This document shows positions 31,959 to 44,559 of a stretch of 64,000 bases of DNA, piece by piece (within the stretch, counting starts at the first letter, position 1; every line of letters begins with the position of its first letter). The stretch spans positions 1 through 64,000 of the forward strand of contig PSQN01000001.1 in NCBI GenBank assembly GCA_002989075.1, read 5' to 3'. Made by a program: the position numbers and the translations under genes. The stretch is from Arthonia radiata (taxonomy: Eukaryota > Ascomycota > Arthoniomycetes > Arthoniales > Arthoniaceae). The notes under the pieces were generated by a model. That model saw only the letters and a list, made by a program, of their open reading frames with translations, was not told the origin of the DNA and searched no databases.

Positions 31959-33080
31959 ATGTCGCGTTTTAACCTCGTTAACAAACCCGCTGCTAGAGTA
32001 AGCTCTCTTAAAGCGCCAACTCGCCGCTTAACTTGCGGCATTCAGGACCCTAAAGCCGCCGTTAATTTTAAAGCTCTTCTTTATAACGCTTATAAGAAGA
32101 AAGTTTCTAAGATTACTTTACTAATTTCTAAATTATCTGCGGCTTCTCTTAGTTTACGCTCTTTTAAACTAAGTAGCGTATCTCTAACTTTTACGACTCT
32201 TTATAAGTTTACTATCTCTTATTGCTTTATTTTAGTCTAAATATTAGTATTCTAGCTTATTAAAAGTATTATATCTATAAAGACAACTCTAACGATAATA
32301 AGATCGTTTGTTCTCTTTATTACCGCGGTACTGCTTATAAGCCCGAGTCGTCTATAAAGTCTTATCGGTCTGCCTCCTCGAATCCTACTTTTTGCGCCGT
32401 ATCTACTTTAATTTAGCCTTAGCTAGAGGCTTACGTCTTAGTATACTGCCGTTGCATAAAGGCCTTATTTAGCGATATAGCTATATATAGTAGTTCTTCC
32501 GCGAACTCTAATTTTAAGTATTATAAGCACTAGACCTGCAAGTAGCCTAAGAAATAGTACGCTAAGTATACTCGCTGTACTAGTATTAAGAAGTCGAGAG
32601 ACAAGTATAAGATAGTAAGTCTAATACCCCTCCGTCTTAAATACTAATTAACTCTATATTAATGTATACTAGGTCTCTACTCGGTAGAGACGTGCCTACA
32701 ACTTTTTTATACGCGTTAACTTCTTTTTAACCTCTAGCGAGGACGTCTAAGATAACAAAGAGTCTTTCTGCGACAACTATCTTACTCTACTTCGTGTCTT
32801 TTATGTTTAGCTATAGGCCTAGTAGCGCGGTCTAAGCACTAAGTTAGTTGAGTAGGCCGATACTAACAATTTTAAGCGTATTAAGGCGCTATACTAGAGC
32901 TTCGATTCTAGTATAGAGTTGTACAACCCTTAGCCGTCTATAAATAAGGTCCCTTATAAGCTAGCTATAGTAAATCTAGTTAATTAGATTTAGAACCGCA
33001 TTAACGGTAATTGCGGCTAGATTAAGTAGTATTACACCGCCGATCCGTACTAACTTTAGTATTAGTTTGGGTAGTCTTCT
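31959..33080 (+). pseudogene. Possible accessory ORF antisense to Gypsy-A gag-pol
   Basis: An ATG at 31959 opens a frame with protein-like composition (KPAARVSSLKAPTRR, GIQDPKAAVNFKALL) that stays open to 32240. Further along the plus strand, in shifted frames, clear protein-like segments reappear: YAKYTRCTSIKKSRDKYKIV near 32560 and AIVNLVN and NRINGNCG near 32970-33020. Nearly all interrupting stops are TAG or TAA that would be Gln or Trp before RIP. The segment lies between integrase and the 3' LTR. I recognise no family. The opposite strand is also fairly open, so its coding status is uncertain. Confidence 0.35.
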
Positions 33081-33499
33081 CGTAGTTTTCTGTCTTTTGT
33101 TTGGCTAGGGTTTTAGTCTGTGTAAGTAGTTTTCCTTGGTCTATCGGAATAGTTCTATATTTTCTCTCTATATAAGTCTTATTTTAGCTTTCTTATAGCT
33201 TAAGCTTTATAATTATATATAAATAGTCTTAGAGTTTAATACTATACTAATTCTATGTTCTAAACTATACTTTAGGTAATCTACCTTCTCTTTAGCGTTA
33301 TATTGTAGGCTAATTGTATAGGCTTGTAGCTCTTTCTTATCTATGTTGCCTAGTTCGTCTTAGAAGCTTGCCTCTCGGCTTAGTATCTTTACGCTTCTTA
33401 AATTTCTTAAGGGCGTTAGAGTCTTTAAGATGTGTCTGCAGCTTTATTGTGTTATTTGCCTCTAACTACTCCTGCTACTTGGTCCAATACTAGTCTTTA

Positions 33500-36400
33500 T
33501 TCTTAATCTTAAAGCGAATCGCTTTAACGAGCTATTCTTTACTACTATCGACTTCAACCGGACCAGACGGTTCTATACCGGGTCGACGGCGATATAGCTC
33601 CAGTAAGGACATATAAAAGATAGAGTGGATGCGGTAGGAGTCTGGTAGTGCCAGCTAGTAAGCTTATTTACCTACTTTCTTAAGGATTCTAAATAGTCCT
33701 AAGCTTCGATCGTCGAGCTTCTTTATTAGCCTCTTTATCTTAAGATTCTTTAACGATAGCAGCACTAAGTTACCTACTACATAGTGTTTTAGTGTATACT
33801 TAGTATTGTACTATTCTATCTATAGACGCTAAGCTTTCTTTAGCTGCTGCTTTATTTCTTGTTAGCGGAGAAGGCGTTCTTTTATATACTTAACTGCTAT
33901 AGAATGTTCTGGTCTAGGCTACCTTCCTTCTTAACGAGAGGTATCCTTACCGATAGAAAGGTTGTTCGGCTTAACTACGGTACGGTACCGATCTAGCGGC
34001 GGCGCGCCGTCTAGTACGTCTATAACGCGACCGAACGCACATTCAATCGGCAAAATTTTTGTTAATAAATAAACTTTTAAATTGTACGCAAAAGTAGCTT
34101 CTTCTAGATACTTATACTAATTATCTTAATTCTAAGAAATATAGATACGTAGGTAGTTTTTAAGCTTCTAGTTCTAACGCTTAGTTTAGCTATCAGTTTA
34201 AGGGTAAAATGCTATACTTAACCTTTGTTTTACGGTTAAATACTGAAAAAAGGTGCTCTAATATAAGCTAGTAAATATAGATTCTCTATCAGACAAAAGG
34301 CTTCTCGAGAATCCTAACGTTTTCGCCTAGTGTTTATAAAGCACTTCTATTAGCTCTATAGCATCTATAGTTTTACTAACTAGAATATAGGTTATAAACT
34401 TAGAGAAGCGGTCTACGATTATAAGAATTAAATTAATAATGTCTCTGTTCTTTAAAAGAACTATCGGTAGTTTAACAACAAAGTCTAAGAATAGATTCTT
34501 AAAGAGGCTAATTAGAACTAATATCGCTACTATTTCGCTATATAGCTTATACCTCTTTATAGCTGTCTATTAGCATATATTATATTTAGCAACAAAGCTC
34601 TTAATATACGTTACTATCTTTTTCTACGTATATTTATGTTTTAGAATTTTAAACGTCTTTTTAACCTTAAAGTAGCCAATAAGCTTATTATTATAATTTC
34701 TGCTTATAATTTTAAGCTTTAACGTAGAACATTCTAGTATCTAGATTTTGCTATCTTAACGCAACAACTTATAGCTATCGACTAACTATTCTACGTACTT
34801 TAGAGACTTAAAGTCTAAGTTAGACTCTATTAGAGCATTTAAGTCGATTTAACTCGCACAACGCTTTCTTATACCAGCTTAACGGCGATCTGTTGCTGTT
34901 TTATTACTCTATCAATCTTTAGTCCTAGCTAATAATTTTAATTCCGATACTTTCTGCTTTATAAAGACGTTCCTCTGCTAAGCTTCAAGAATTAAGGTTG
35001 CAAGACTCCGAGAAGTATTATTGTAAGCTATTTTAAGAGCAGTAGCTGCAACTATCTTAACTTGTAATACGAGAGCTACCGAAAAAGGCTCTGTATTAGT
35101 AGAGAAAGACGGACGCGTTTCTTACTTCTAGGCGTTCTATATAAGATCTGTATCTAACTCCGATCTACCTTCGATTTAAGCTACAGTCGCATTTAAAGTT
35201 TTAGGTCGATAGCTAAACCGCTAATAGTATTTAAACTAATTTTTAAGTAATATAATTAAGGTAGTAATTATACCTTCTTCTAGACTAGAGGGCTCTTTCT
35301 TAGTACTAAACAAAGTAGCACCTCTTCTAAGCTTCTACTATAGGCTCGGTAATATCTTATTGGCGTTATCTTCCTTTGCTCTACATAAATTCTTGTAATC
35401 TAGACGGCGCAATAGCGCGTCTACTAGGTTCTTACTATCCGTACGGTATAGTATTTTAAAGTTAAATACTAATAGATCTTCTATCTAGCGCGCCTATCGG
35501 CAAGACAATACTTTTATTATTATAAAATACTATAGATTATTATAGTCTGTTACGACCTTTACTAAGTGCTGTATATTAATAAGATAATAACGCTAGTACT
35601 TAAAGCTAGTCTATATTGTTATAAGCTCTTTATTATAGGTATTATATCTTAGCTTAGCGTTTATAAATTTTTTTAAAAAGAACGCTATTAGATACAGATA
35701 TATATCTGTCTTATTATTAATACTAGTTCGAGCGGTGTCCGCTATATCTAGTGTAGACAAGCTTAAGTTAATATTTAATGGTAATAGTAATCAGCTATCT
35801 TCTCTTAGCTAAAGTAAGATGTCTGCTATTATAAAGTCTAATGCGTTAGTTATTAAAATAATCGATAGTACCGGGTTAAAGTATATTAGCACTAGTATAT
35901 TTATAAAGGCTTGCTTTAGCGCTTTAAAAGCTTTTTATTAGGCTTTGCCCTAGACAAACTTAATGTCTTTCGTTAGTACGTTTATTGGCACTATAATGCG
36001 GCTAAATTTATAGATAAATCGCCGGTAAAAGTTTACGAATTCTAGGAAGGACAGGATCTACTTTACAGTAGTAGAAACTAGCTATTCGGCTATAGTTTGT
36101 ATCTTTTCTAGGTTTATTTTAATACTATCGACTTCTACGGTAAACCCTAGGAAAGAAACCTTAGTAATGTAAAATTAATACTTAAACAGCTTTATAAATA
36201 AACCCTATTTATAGAGCCTTTACAGGACTTCTTTAATATAGCTTTTATAGCTTTCCTTGTCTTTAGAGAAAATTAAAATATCGTCTATATAAACGATATA
36301 CACGGTATCAATAAGATTGCCTATAGCTTTATAGATATATATCTAGAACGTAGCAGAGGCGTTTACTAGTCTAAAAGGTATTACTAGATATTTATAGTGC

Positions 36401-38950
36401 CCGTATCGGGTACAAAACGCCGTCTTTTACTTATCTCCTTTATAAATATAGATACGGTAATAGGTATCGCAAAGATTAAGCTTTATAAATACCTTTAAGT
36501 CTTATAGACGATTAAGAATCTTAGAGACTAGCGGCAATGCGTAGCGATTCTTTATAGTTATATTGTTTAAACTGCGGTAGTTAATATACAGTCTCAACGA
36601 TCCGTCTACCTTAGATACAAATAGAACTAAGACACCCGCCGAACTAGTAGAGGGTTGTATCTACCCTTTCTTAATTATAGTATTTAGGTACTTTTAGAGC
36701 GTCTTTAGCTTATCCTGCGATATAGAGTAAATTAGCTTATACGGAGTTCTATGCTATCCTTAAGCTCGATCTTATAAGTATGCTTACTAAGCGGCGCAAG
36801 CTTACTCGACAGTTCTTTAGAAAAAATATTTTTATATTTAGCGTACTAAGGAGAAAGCTTATCTCGCTTCTCTACTTTCTTAGGCTCGCTATCCGGAATC
36901 CGATCTAACGGCGAACTAACGTCTAATAAAACCGCTATTTAATACTTATAACGTTTATCTGCTCTTATCTACGGCATTACAGAGTAGTACTGTTTGTTTC
37001 TTTATAAATATACTAAAATTATGTCTTTATTAACGATCTCAATAGATTTAGCTTCTGCTACCCGTTCTTTAGGCGCAGAGAGGTTTCCCTAAGCGATTGT
37101 TCTTATCGTCTAGCTAATCTAGGGCTTAACTTACTTAAGCTATAGATATCCTAAGACGAGGCTGTATTCTATAAAGTTGGCCGAATATAGGTAGAGTTGG
37201 CAATACCGTTTCTTTCTATATACGTCTCTTACGGTTATATTTACGTTATAAGCGCTATAGAGCTGCAGCTTATTTTTATTAAGGAACTTAGTATACAGGA
37301 GCTTTACTTTATACAATTTTTACTATCCTCTTTTAAGCACAATACAATAATTAATAAGGTTAATCTTTATACCAAAATTTATTAGCGCAAGGACCTCTTG
37401 CGGCGACCTATCTAGCTGTACCGAGACTTTAATTCGTCCTTACCGTTAATTAACAGTTCTAAGCTTTAGAAACGTAAAGCTTACCCTTAAGGCCTGTTAT
37501 TTCTCTATCTAACTAGTATCAAATTAACATCGATTTAGAGCGTAGTATATTTAGTAGTATAATACCCTTTCTAATTGTATATAAAGCAGATAATATTTGT
37601 CTTACTGTATATCGACTCTAGTTGCTCCTATGCGGCAGAGCTATTGTCTCTTTATTAGACCGGTAAGTTGCCTCGTTCTTGATATAAACCGCCTCGTCCG
37701 CGGCCCGACCCCTATAGGAATGCTCTAGCGTTATAGCCGCTATAGTTTATACTTAATCCGCTACCGAAGCGATTTTGGTTTATATTAGTGTTACGGACGT
37801 CCTACGATATACTACAATCAATATTTATATATTAACAAACTTTCTTTAGAAGCTTGTTTATATCTTTAAGTAGGTTCTCTAAGAAACTTTACTTAATTAG
37901 CTTTACCTTAATTTATAAAGGTAAGCGCGTATAGTAGAATACGGCCCGATTTAGGTCCAATATCTTGCTACCTAGTAATTTAGTTTCTTTGTTCTATAGA
38001 AAGCTTAGAAAGTTCTCGAGCTTCTGTATTAAACTCTACGTTAATATAAAGAACCTTTCTACGTTAGCTATAGTAGCTATAGCTAAGTCGATAATATATT
38101 CTATTACCTATTCTTTAAAGTACGCCTATACGTAGAGCAACGTCTTCTCTTTATTCTCTTCGGTATAAGTTTACTATCTATTCGCTAGGTCTCTAGGAAG
38201 TCTCTAAACGTACCAGATAATAATATAAATGTTGTCGGGGTTTAAGACGTTAGCTATCTAAAATCTTTCTTTAATAGTTTAAGTCTATTAAGTATCTATA
38301 GAGCTTATAACTCTCTTAAGCTTAGACGCCTCTTTCTTAAGAAGCTTATTAATTTAGCTTTAAAGGCTTAAATCGCCCTGTAGCTGCTTGCTACCAGCTC
38401 TTAAATTGCAGATAAACTAGAGCTTAACTTCGAGCATTCGCTTTTCGAGCTTAAGCTTCTTAATAGTGTACTGCTGCTGCTATACTAGCAGTTCTTGTCT
38501 TAGCTTTTGTATCTTAATGCTTAAGAAGACGCTAAAGAGAGATTCTTTGCGGTTAGAGTCTTAGTAAGCCCCTTCATCATTGTTATTATTTTAATTTAAA
38601 CTATCGTTCTTCTTAGTTTGCGATCTACTCGGCGTCTGTTTGCCGGCTTATAAGCCCTCTTACTTATTATCGTTACTAAATCCTATATAAGGGTCCTAGT
38701 CTTTTTTAGCGTTAGCTATGTTTTACTACGCTCTGTATTCTGCTTGTACGGCGGATATAAAGCGACTACCGTTGTATGCTTAGTTCCTTACTTATTCTCT
38801 TCGAATATAGTACTTGCTAGCACCGATTATTAATTAATTTTAATATTATTTATTTTAACGTGTATATAGAGTCTCGGCTATACTTAATTATACTGGGTTG
38901 ATCCCTAAGCGACGTCGATAAGGTACCTGACTACCGGCCGCCCTCCTTGT
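33500..38950 (-). pseudogene. Gypsy-A gag-pol, RIP-damaged
   Basis: On the minus strand, gag-like charged sequence lies at about 38900-37500. RT is clear at about 36700-36080: TAFCTRYGHYKYLVIPFRL, NASATFQIY, and the active site YIDDILIFS with both Asp retained (36265-36291). RNase H follows to about 35450. Integrase is at about 34620-33900, with KYNICQ, DFVVKLP, VDRFSKFI and a SDRESIFTSLY segment. Many stops interrupt all parts. No chromodomain was recognised. Confidence 0.85.
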
Positions 38951-38969
38951 AGGTTTAGAATAATTAGGA

Positions 38970-39165
38970 TATAATCTAAGTATAGGGTAGAGAGCAGTTA
39001 GGTGGCAAAAAGAGCCTAAATAGGCTTTATTAGTGTTTAAGCTAATTATTAAGGAGACTAGAAAGGAATGTGTCTACTAGAGGGAAGATATCCTCCTAGG
39101 ATCGTAGCCTTCTTAAATAGACAACATTCTGTTCTAATTCGCTATCGGGACGTTTATGCATTATA
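38970..39165 (-). repeat. 5' LTR of Gypsy-A
   Basis: This 196-bp LTR is at the right edge because the element lies on the minus strand. Its plus-strand left end is TATAATC, the RIP-mutated counterpart of TGTGATC. Confidence 0.93.
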
Positions 39166-39316
39166 ATAAGACAGATAATATAATAATAGCTTCTTCTTGC
39201 TACTAAGTATTGTACCTATACTAAGTCTAAGTATTATACCAGTCTTAAGCTAGTCTCGTCTTTCTACTCTTTATAGTAGTATCCTTCTTCTTCTCTGCAC
39301 CTTTTTTAATAATAGT

Positions 39317-42300
39317 AAAAGTAAAAACTATAATATTAAGGCTCTTTAACTATAGTAGATTTTTTAAATAAAGTTTACTTTAAAGGCTATTAAGTATACT
39401 ATACTTAGCGCCTTTCTTTATAATTACTCTAGTTAGCTTAATAGGTTTATAATAGTAAATAAAAAGATTAAATTTATAAACTAAAGCTTTAAGTAGTTCT
39501 AAAGTTACTACTACTTGTTTAATATTACTATTATAGATCTAAGCTTCTAAATTAGTATTAATATAGTCTTTATTTAGTTAATTACTTATATAACAGATAA
39601 ATTATGTAAGAAACTAGTATTTAATACTTATTTAGATTGTTTCTAAAGTATGAATATTTTTATTTTTATAAGTAAGATACGTTAAACTATAAATTAATAG
39701 TAGTTAGTTTATATATCTAATAGTATATTTAATAAGCTTAATAAGAATATAAAAAAGAGTAAGATAGTAGTTAACTTTATTAAGTAAGGTATAGTATAGA
39801 TAAATAAGAAGCTTAATAATATACTAATTTATAACTATAAGTAGTTACTCTATTATATTAGTAAGCTTAAAAATAATAATAAGATTAATCTTCTTAAAAA
39901 TATATTTATAAGAATTAATCTAAAGAGCTAACTAAAGAAGCTAAATATTAAAAATAAGTTTAGTAATAATAGTACGTACTTACTAATAAAGTTAGAGACG
40001 TTAAGAAAAAAAGATAAGTAGCTACTTAAGATTAAATTTAGATAAAAGAAAGATAAGTCTAATAAAGATTATATTAATTTTATAATTACTATAAATATAG
40101 CTATTCTTACTAGAGCTATATATATATCTTCTATTATTCTTAATACCCGCTTAAGATTATTCTTATTGTTACTATAGTATTAGACTACTATTAATAGTTA
40201 AATAAGCGTTATCTTTATTAAATTCTATTTAATAGGATTTTAATACCTTTTTATTAGGTTTGTAATAGTATACCGATAGTATATTAATTATTTTAAACTA
40301 GCAGGTTATCTATATATAGTCTATATATTAAAAACCGACTTTATTCTACTTACTAGTTCTTACTATCTATAGTAAAAATTCTTTTTATTTATAGTGTATA
40401 TAGATAGTATCTATATAAAGTATAGAAGCAATATATATAAAATATAGTATTAAACAGCTTTTTTAATTATTATTAATATCCTTCTAGAATCTATTCTCTA
40501 TATCTAGAATATTAGTCTTCTATTCTTAGTATCTCTTATTAGACTATCTAGGTACCTTATTAACTTTTATTAATATATTATTAATAGCCGCTAGTATAGC
40601 TAAGTCTTATATAAGCTTATAGTTTATATTCTTTTTCTTACTAGTATATCTTTATATAGAATTTTTTTTTGTATACTATTAGAAAGCTATTAAAAAGGCG
40701 TTAGAAAGCTATTAGAAGTTTACTAAACGGCTTATATAGTATTTAAAGAAAAGTAAAAATCTTAGAAGACTACTTTTAAGTATAGTCTAGTATACTATCT
40801 ATATTATTAAATACTTAGTATAGTATTATATACATATAGAGAACGGCTACTAATTATAGAGAAGGGTCTTTTTAATACTAGCTACGCTAGTAAAGTATAT
40901 AATTAATATATAATTACTTATTAATTATAGTTCTCTAAGCTTTATAGTATTACTAGAGCTATAATAGCTGTAGTAAGCTAAGTAGCGCTAAGGTTATATT
41001 AGAAATAAGTATTTTTTAGACTAAGATTGAAATTCAATTAATAAGCTAGCTTCTTATTTACTAGTATACTTAGTACTATTAATTAGTAATTAGTTAATAA
41101 GAGGCGTATATTATAGAGCATATAACTCTAGTATATAGATAAAAAAGATATATTTATATATAAAAAGAACGGTATAGATATATACATAGCGGCTAAATAT
41201 AGAGCTAACTTCTAATTCTACTATAGTTTTAATCCTTTATACTTATAATTAATATTAGTTATTTCTTAAATCTTCTATTTAGCTAGTACTAGTTATATAA
41301 CGCTAGCTAGACTAAGTAGCTCTTTATATAAGACTTCTTATATAGTGTTTTTAAATAAAATTATTTTACAGTACTTATAGTACTTATTAATACTTATTAA
41401 GTTAAAGATTTAATACTTAATATTTATATTAATAATCTTATTATTTAGTAATAGTTAAAGAACTTAGTTAAACTCCTTTTATTAGTACTATAGTTAATTA
41501 TTATACGCAACTTATACTATAGTATAGTCTTTACTTAAGAACTTCTACTATCTTATATTCTTACTTTTTATAGAATTAGCTATACTAGGCTTAACAGATG
41601 CTAGCTTTTATTAATTAAAAGCTAGCTTCTTTTAATTAATTATATATATAAGTAAGATTGCTAGCTACTAGTATATAGTACTCTTTAATATTATAAAAAA
41701 GAGTAAGTTAATTATATAAACTTTATATAAAGATAGCTATGTATTAAGTTAACTTAAGTTAATATTAATAGTTACTAGAGCTAATAGTATATATTAAGAT
41801 ATAATTTTTCTTTATTTTATTATATAGTATATAAATTATAGCAATCTTTTAATAAAGAGAGTTAGTTATACGCTTATTAACTAATTTTTTATAGCTATAG
41901 GTCTTTTCTCTATCATAGTATTCTTAATATATTACTAGTACATAGTAAATATACTATAAATAGAATAATACTAGCTAGAGCTAAGACTTAAGCTTACTTA
42001 GTAGCTAAGCTTAAATATTGTTAAATATAATCTAGATTAATATTAAATAAGCTTAATTAATAGTAACTAAAAAATAAAGAGCTTTAATAAATCTAAAGTA
42101 ATTAAAACTTAATAAGTAAAAAGAATATAAAGCGAGATAAAGTAGTAGTACTATAGAGGTTATATTATATTATCTAAACTATATAATTAGTAGAAGTCTC
42201 TTCTTTTTAAGTATTAAAATAATTAACTAATCTTATTAATAGCTACTTTCTAAGTATTATTATTAGAGCCTAGTATTAGTTACTTAACTATAACTAAGCT

Positions 42301-42548
42301 TGTTAATACTTACTTCTTATCTTTATAGCGTATAAGCTTACTATTTAGAGCTATTAGCTTAGATAATAAGTCTTTTAAAATATTAAAAACGCTACTATTT
42401 ACTATATTAGCTAAATAAATAAAGAATAATTATAGTTAAAGGTATGTTACTCAAGAGATAAGAAGGTTAATTAAGAAAATTAATTAAGTAAATTAATTAA
42501 AAAGATAATTAATAGTAGAAAAGAAAGATTATAGAATTACTAGATAAA
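39317..42548. other. RIP-degraded AT-rich DNA, 3.2 kb, no recognisable gene
   Basis: The block continues the old substrate to the right of the Copia solo LTR. It is almost free of long ORFs and very rich in TA. Scattered better-preserved patches (around 39390-39680 and 40930-41100) suggest former coding DNA, possibly DNA transposons, but no domain could be assigned on either strand. Confidence 0.6.
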
Positions 42549-42553
42549 AGAAT

Positions 42554-43062
42554 TGTTGGAAATTAACCAACTAGCTAGTTAGCTGGAACCCTCAGAGGCC
42601 CGGAGTATTGGATAGATCCTACTAGCTGTCTTGGTCTAAAATAGAATAAGCCTTTTATCTAAAGGGTCGGGCCTAGTAGCTCGAGTTTAGGACAAAAAGA
42701 AGCATTATACGACCTATTCTAGATAGCTGGCCTATAGTCTAAGACAACATAGAATAGACTTAGAGACTAATAGTTTTAGATAGATAGAATTACTATCTTA
42801 TACGGTAAGTTACAGGTTATCAAGCCTCTATCAAAAGAATAGATATCTAGTAAGTCCTATACAGACCGCTAGACTTAGATATATAAGCTAGAATCTCTCT
42901 AGAGAGTTTTAGCTAAAAAGACAGACAACATAATAACAGCTTCTCCTTGCTACTAAGTATTATATCTATACTAAGCCTAAGTATTGTACTAGTTTTAAGC
43001 TAGTCTCGTCTTTCTACTCTTTGTAGTAGTATTCTTCTTCTTCCCTGCTACCTTTTTTAACA
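42554..43062 (+). repeat. 5' LTR of Copia-2
   Basis: The 509-bp LTR starts TGTTGGAAATTAACC and ends TTTTTTAACA. The TGTTGG start is shared with the solo LTR at 30786, whereas Copia-1 and the right LTR of this copy have TGTTAG or TGTTAA. Confidence 0.93.
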
Positions 43063-43076
43063 GGTTATAAGCCCGA
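43063..43076 (+). other. Primer-binding site of Copia-2 (initiator tRNA-Met anticodon arm)
   Basis: GGTTATAAGCCCGA directly follows the LTR and is complementary to the anticodon arm of initiator tRNA-Met, with one G-to-A change. It is better preserved than in Copia-1. Confidence 0.75.
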
Positions 43077-43579
43077 ATTAGCACCAATTCCTTTTAAATT
43101 TCTTTTTTAGGAAATATTTCCCCTACGACACCTATCGGCACCTCCGAACGATCCTATTACCAATCGACTCTAAATTTTTAGGCCAATTTAACTATTAGAA
43201 CAGAATTTCCTTTTTTTTCGGAAATCTCCGACTATATATTCGGCTATAGACTCCTCTCATAAGATTCCTAAACTTAGAGGCTCGACTAATTGGGACATTT
43301 GGTCGATTCGAATGGAGGCCCTTTTAACTAAAAAGAGCTACAGTAATGTTATAATCCCCTTTTCCGGCTATTTAGCTGGAGATATTACCGAAGCTAGCCG
43401 CTAGGAACGGTCGATAAGGGTAGCAGCCCTTATTCGACTAACTCTAGAGAACGGTCCCCTTATTTAAATAAAGGGGATTTATAACTCTCTAGAGCTTTAA
43501 AATAGCCTAAAAAGGTTATACGAATCGAAAGGTTTTAGTTTCGAGTTTCTAATTTGCAAGAAGCTCTTTAGCACTATAC

Positions 43580-43861
43580 TGTTATAAACCCGTCCCAGGC
43601 CCTCCGAGCGCTAGGCCTCCGAGCGCTTGGCGCATTATTGTAATTTCTAACCAACGTTTCTAACACATCTTAACCGCATCATTGCCCCTAGCTTTCTTGT
43701 TTCTAGTTTAGCGCATCTATCAGGTAATTTAAATCCTCTTAATATATATAAGGGCATCGCTCAACCTCTTATTCTTGTTCTATATCTAATTCTCTTTGTA
43801 TTTACAATTAAATAGAGCTCTTAATATTATATCTCTGCTGTTATTAGTTCGCCCTTTTATA
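43580..43861 (+). repeat. 5' LTR of Gypsy-B
   Basis: It begins TGTTATAAACCCGTCCC and ends TTTTATA (CA changed to TA). Near its start the unit CCTCCGAGCGCT occurs twice, a G+C-rich direct repeat that survived RIP and also appears, slightly altered, in the 3' LTR. Confidence 0.93.
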
Positions 43862-44559
43862 CTAAGATTAGATTAAAATTACCGCAGCGGCTACTACAGT
43901 CTATTGTACACAATCTTAACAGCAATTAGTTCTTCTTGTTATTTATTGTTTAGTCGTTCTTAATCCTTAGCTCTAGTCTATACCTATAATATAGGACTAT
44001 TATATTAACCCTCTATCTAAGGCTATATTAGGTTGTATAGGCCTTCTAGTCTTGTTAAGTACTTCTAAGTCGTACTTCCTTTGTCTAAGTTCTGTAGGGT
44101 GCTTTATACGCCTATTTATAAGGGTTCTAAGTTTTAGTCCTACGTTCCGAATTTTAATTGTACTATAGTATAAATTATCCCCTACTATATCTCTCTCTTC
44201 CGAATAGTCCTCCGAAGAAGCTATTTATGTTAATACGCTCTAAAGCGCTAAAGACTATCTTTAATCCCTAGGCGGCGATACTACAGTAGCCGCGCAAGAG
44301 TTAAGACGTTAGTTTAACGTAGCCCTCCGACAATATACACAGTCTAAGACATACTAGACCGAGACTAGACTAAGAGAGCTTGTAGAGGCTGTTAGCTAGC
44401 TTTAAGCAGCCCGTTTAAGTTCTATAGACTAAAAATCTTTCCGCTCTAAATAGGAAACTGTCGTAAGTATACCTTAGACCGATCTTTCTTATAGTCCCTA
44501 CAGAACGTATAATTCTTCCTCTTCTACGCCTATAAACAATACTTACGCCCGAGAGTCAA

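Larger units (their letters stand above)
31154..39165 (-). mobile_element. Gypsy-A: complete LTR retrotransposon, minus strand, TSD ATAAG
   Basis: The 8.0-kb element has 196-bp LTRs at 31154-31349 and 38970-39165, and the identical flanks ATAAG at 31149-31153 and 39166-39170. Other copies of the host LTR show the empty site with a single ATAAG. On the minus strand the LTR begins TGTAATG and ends GATCACA, and a purine tract AAGAAGGAAGGTAG precedes the 3' LTR (31351-31365). RT lies before integrase, the Gypsy (Ty3) order. The element is strongly RIP-mutated. The unusually long 3' segment (about 31350-33400) seems to hold an antisense frame. Confidence 0.95.
30786..39311 (+). mobile_element. Copia solo LTR, split by Gypsy-A, TSD ATAGT
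   Basis: The left part (30786-31153) starts TGTTGGAAATTAACC and the right part (39166-39311) ends TTTTTTAATA, together one LTR of the Copia family. The flanks ATAGT at 30781-30785 and 39312-39316 match, so the LTR arose by insertion of a full element followed by LTR-LTR recombination. Gypsy-A later landed within it. Confidence 0.93.
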
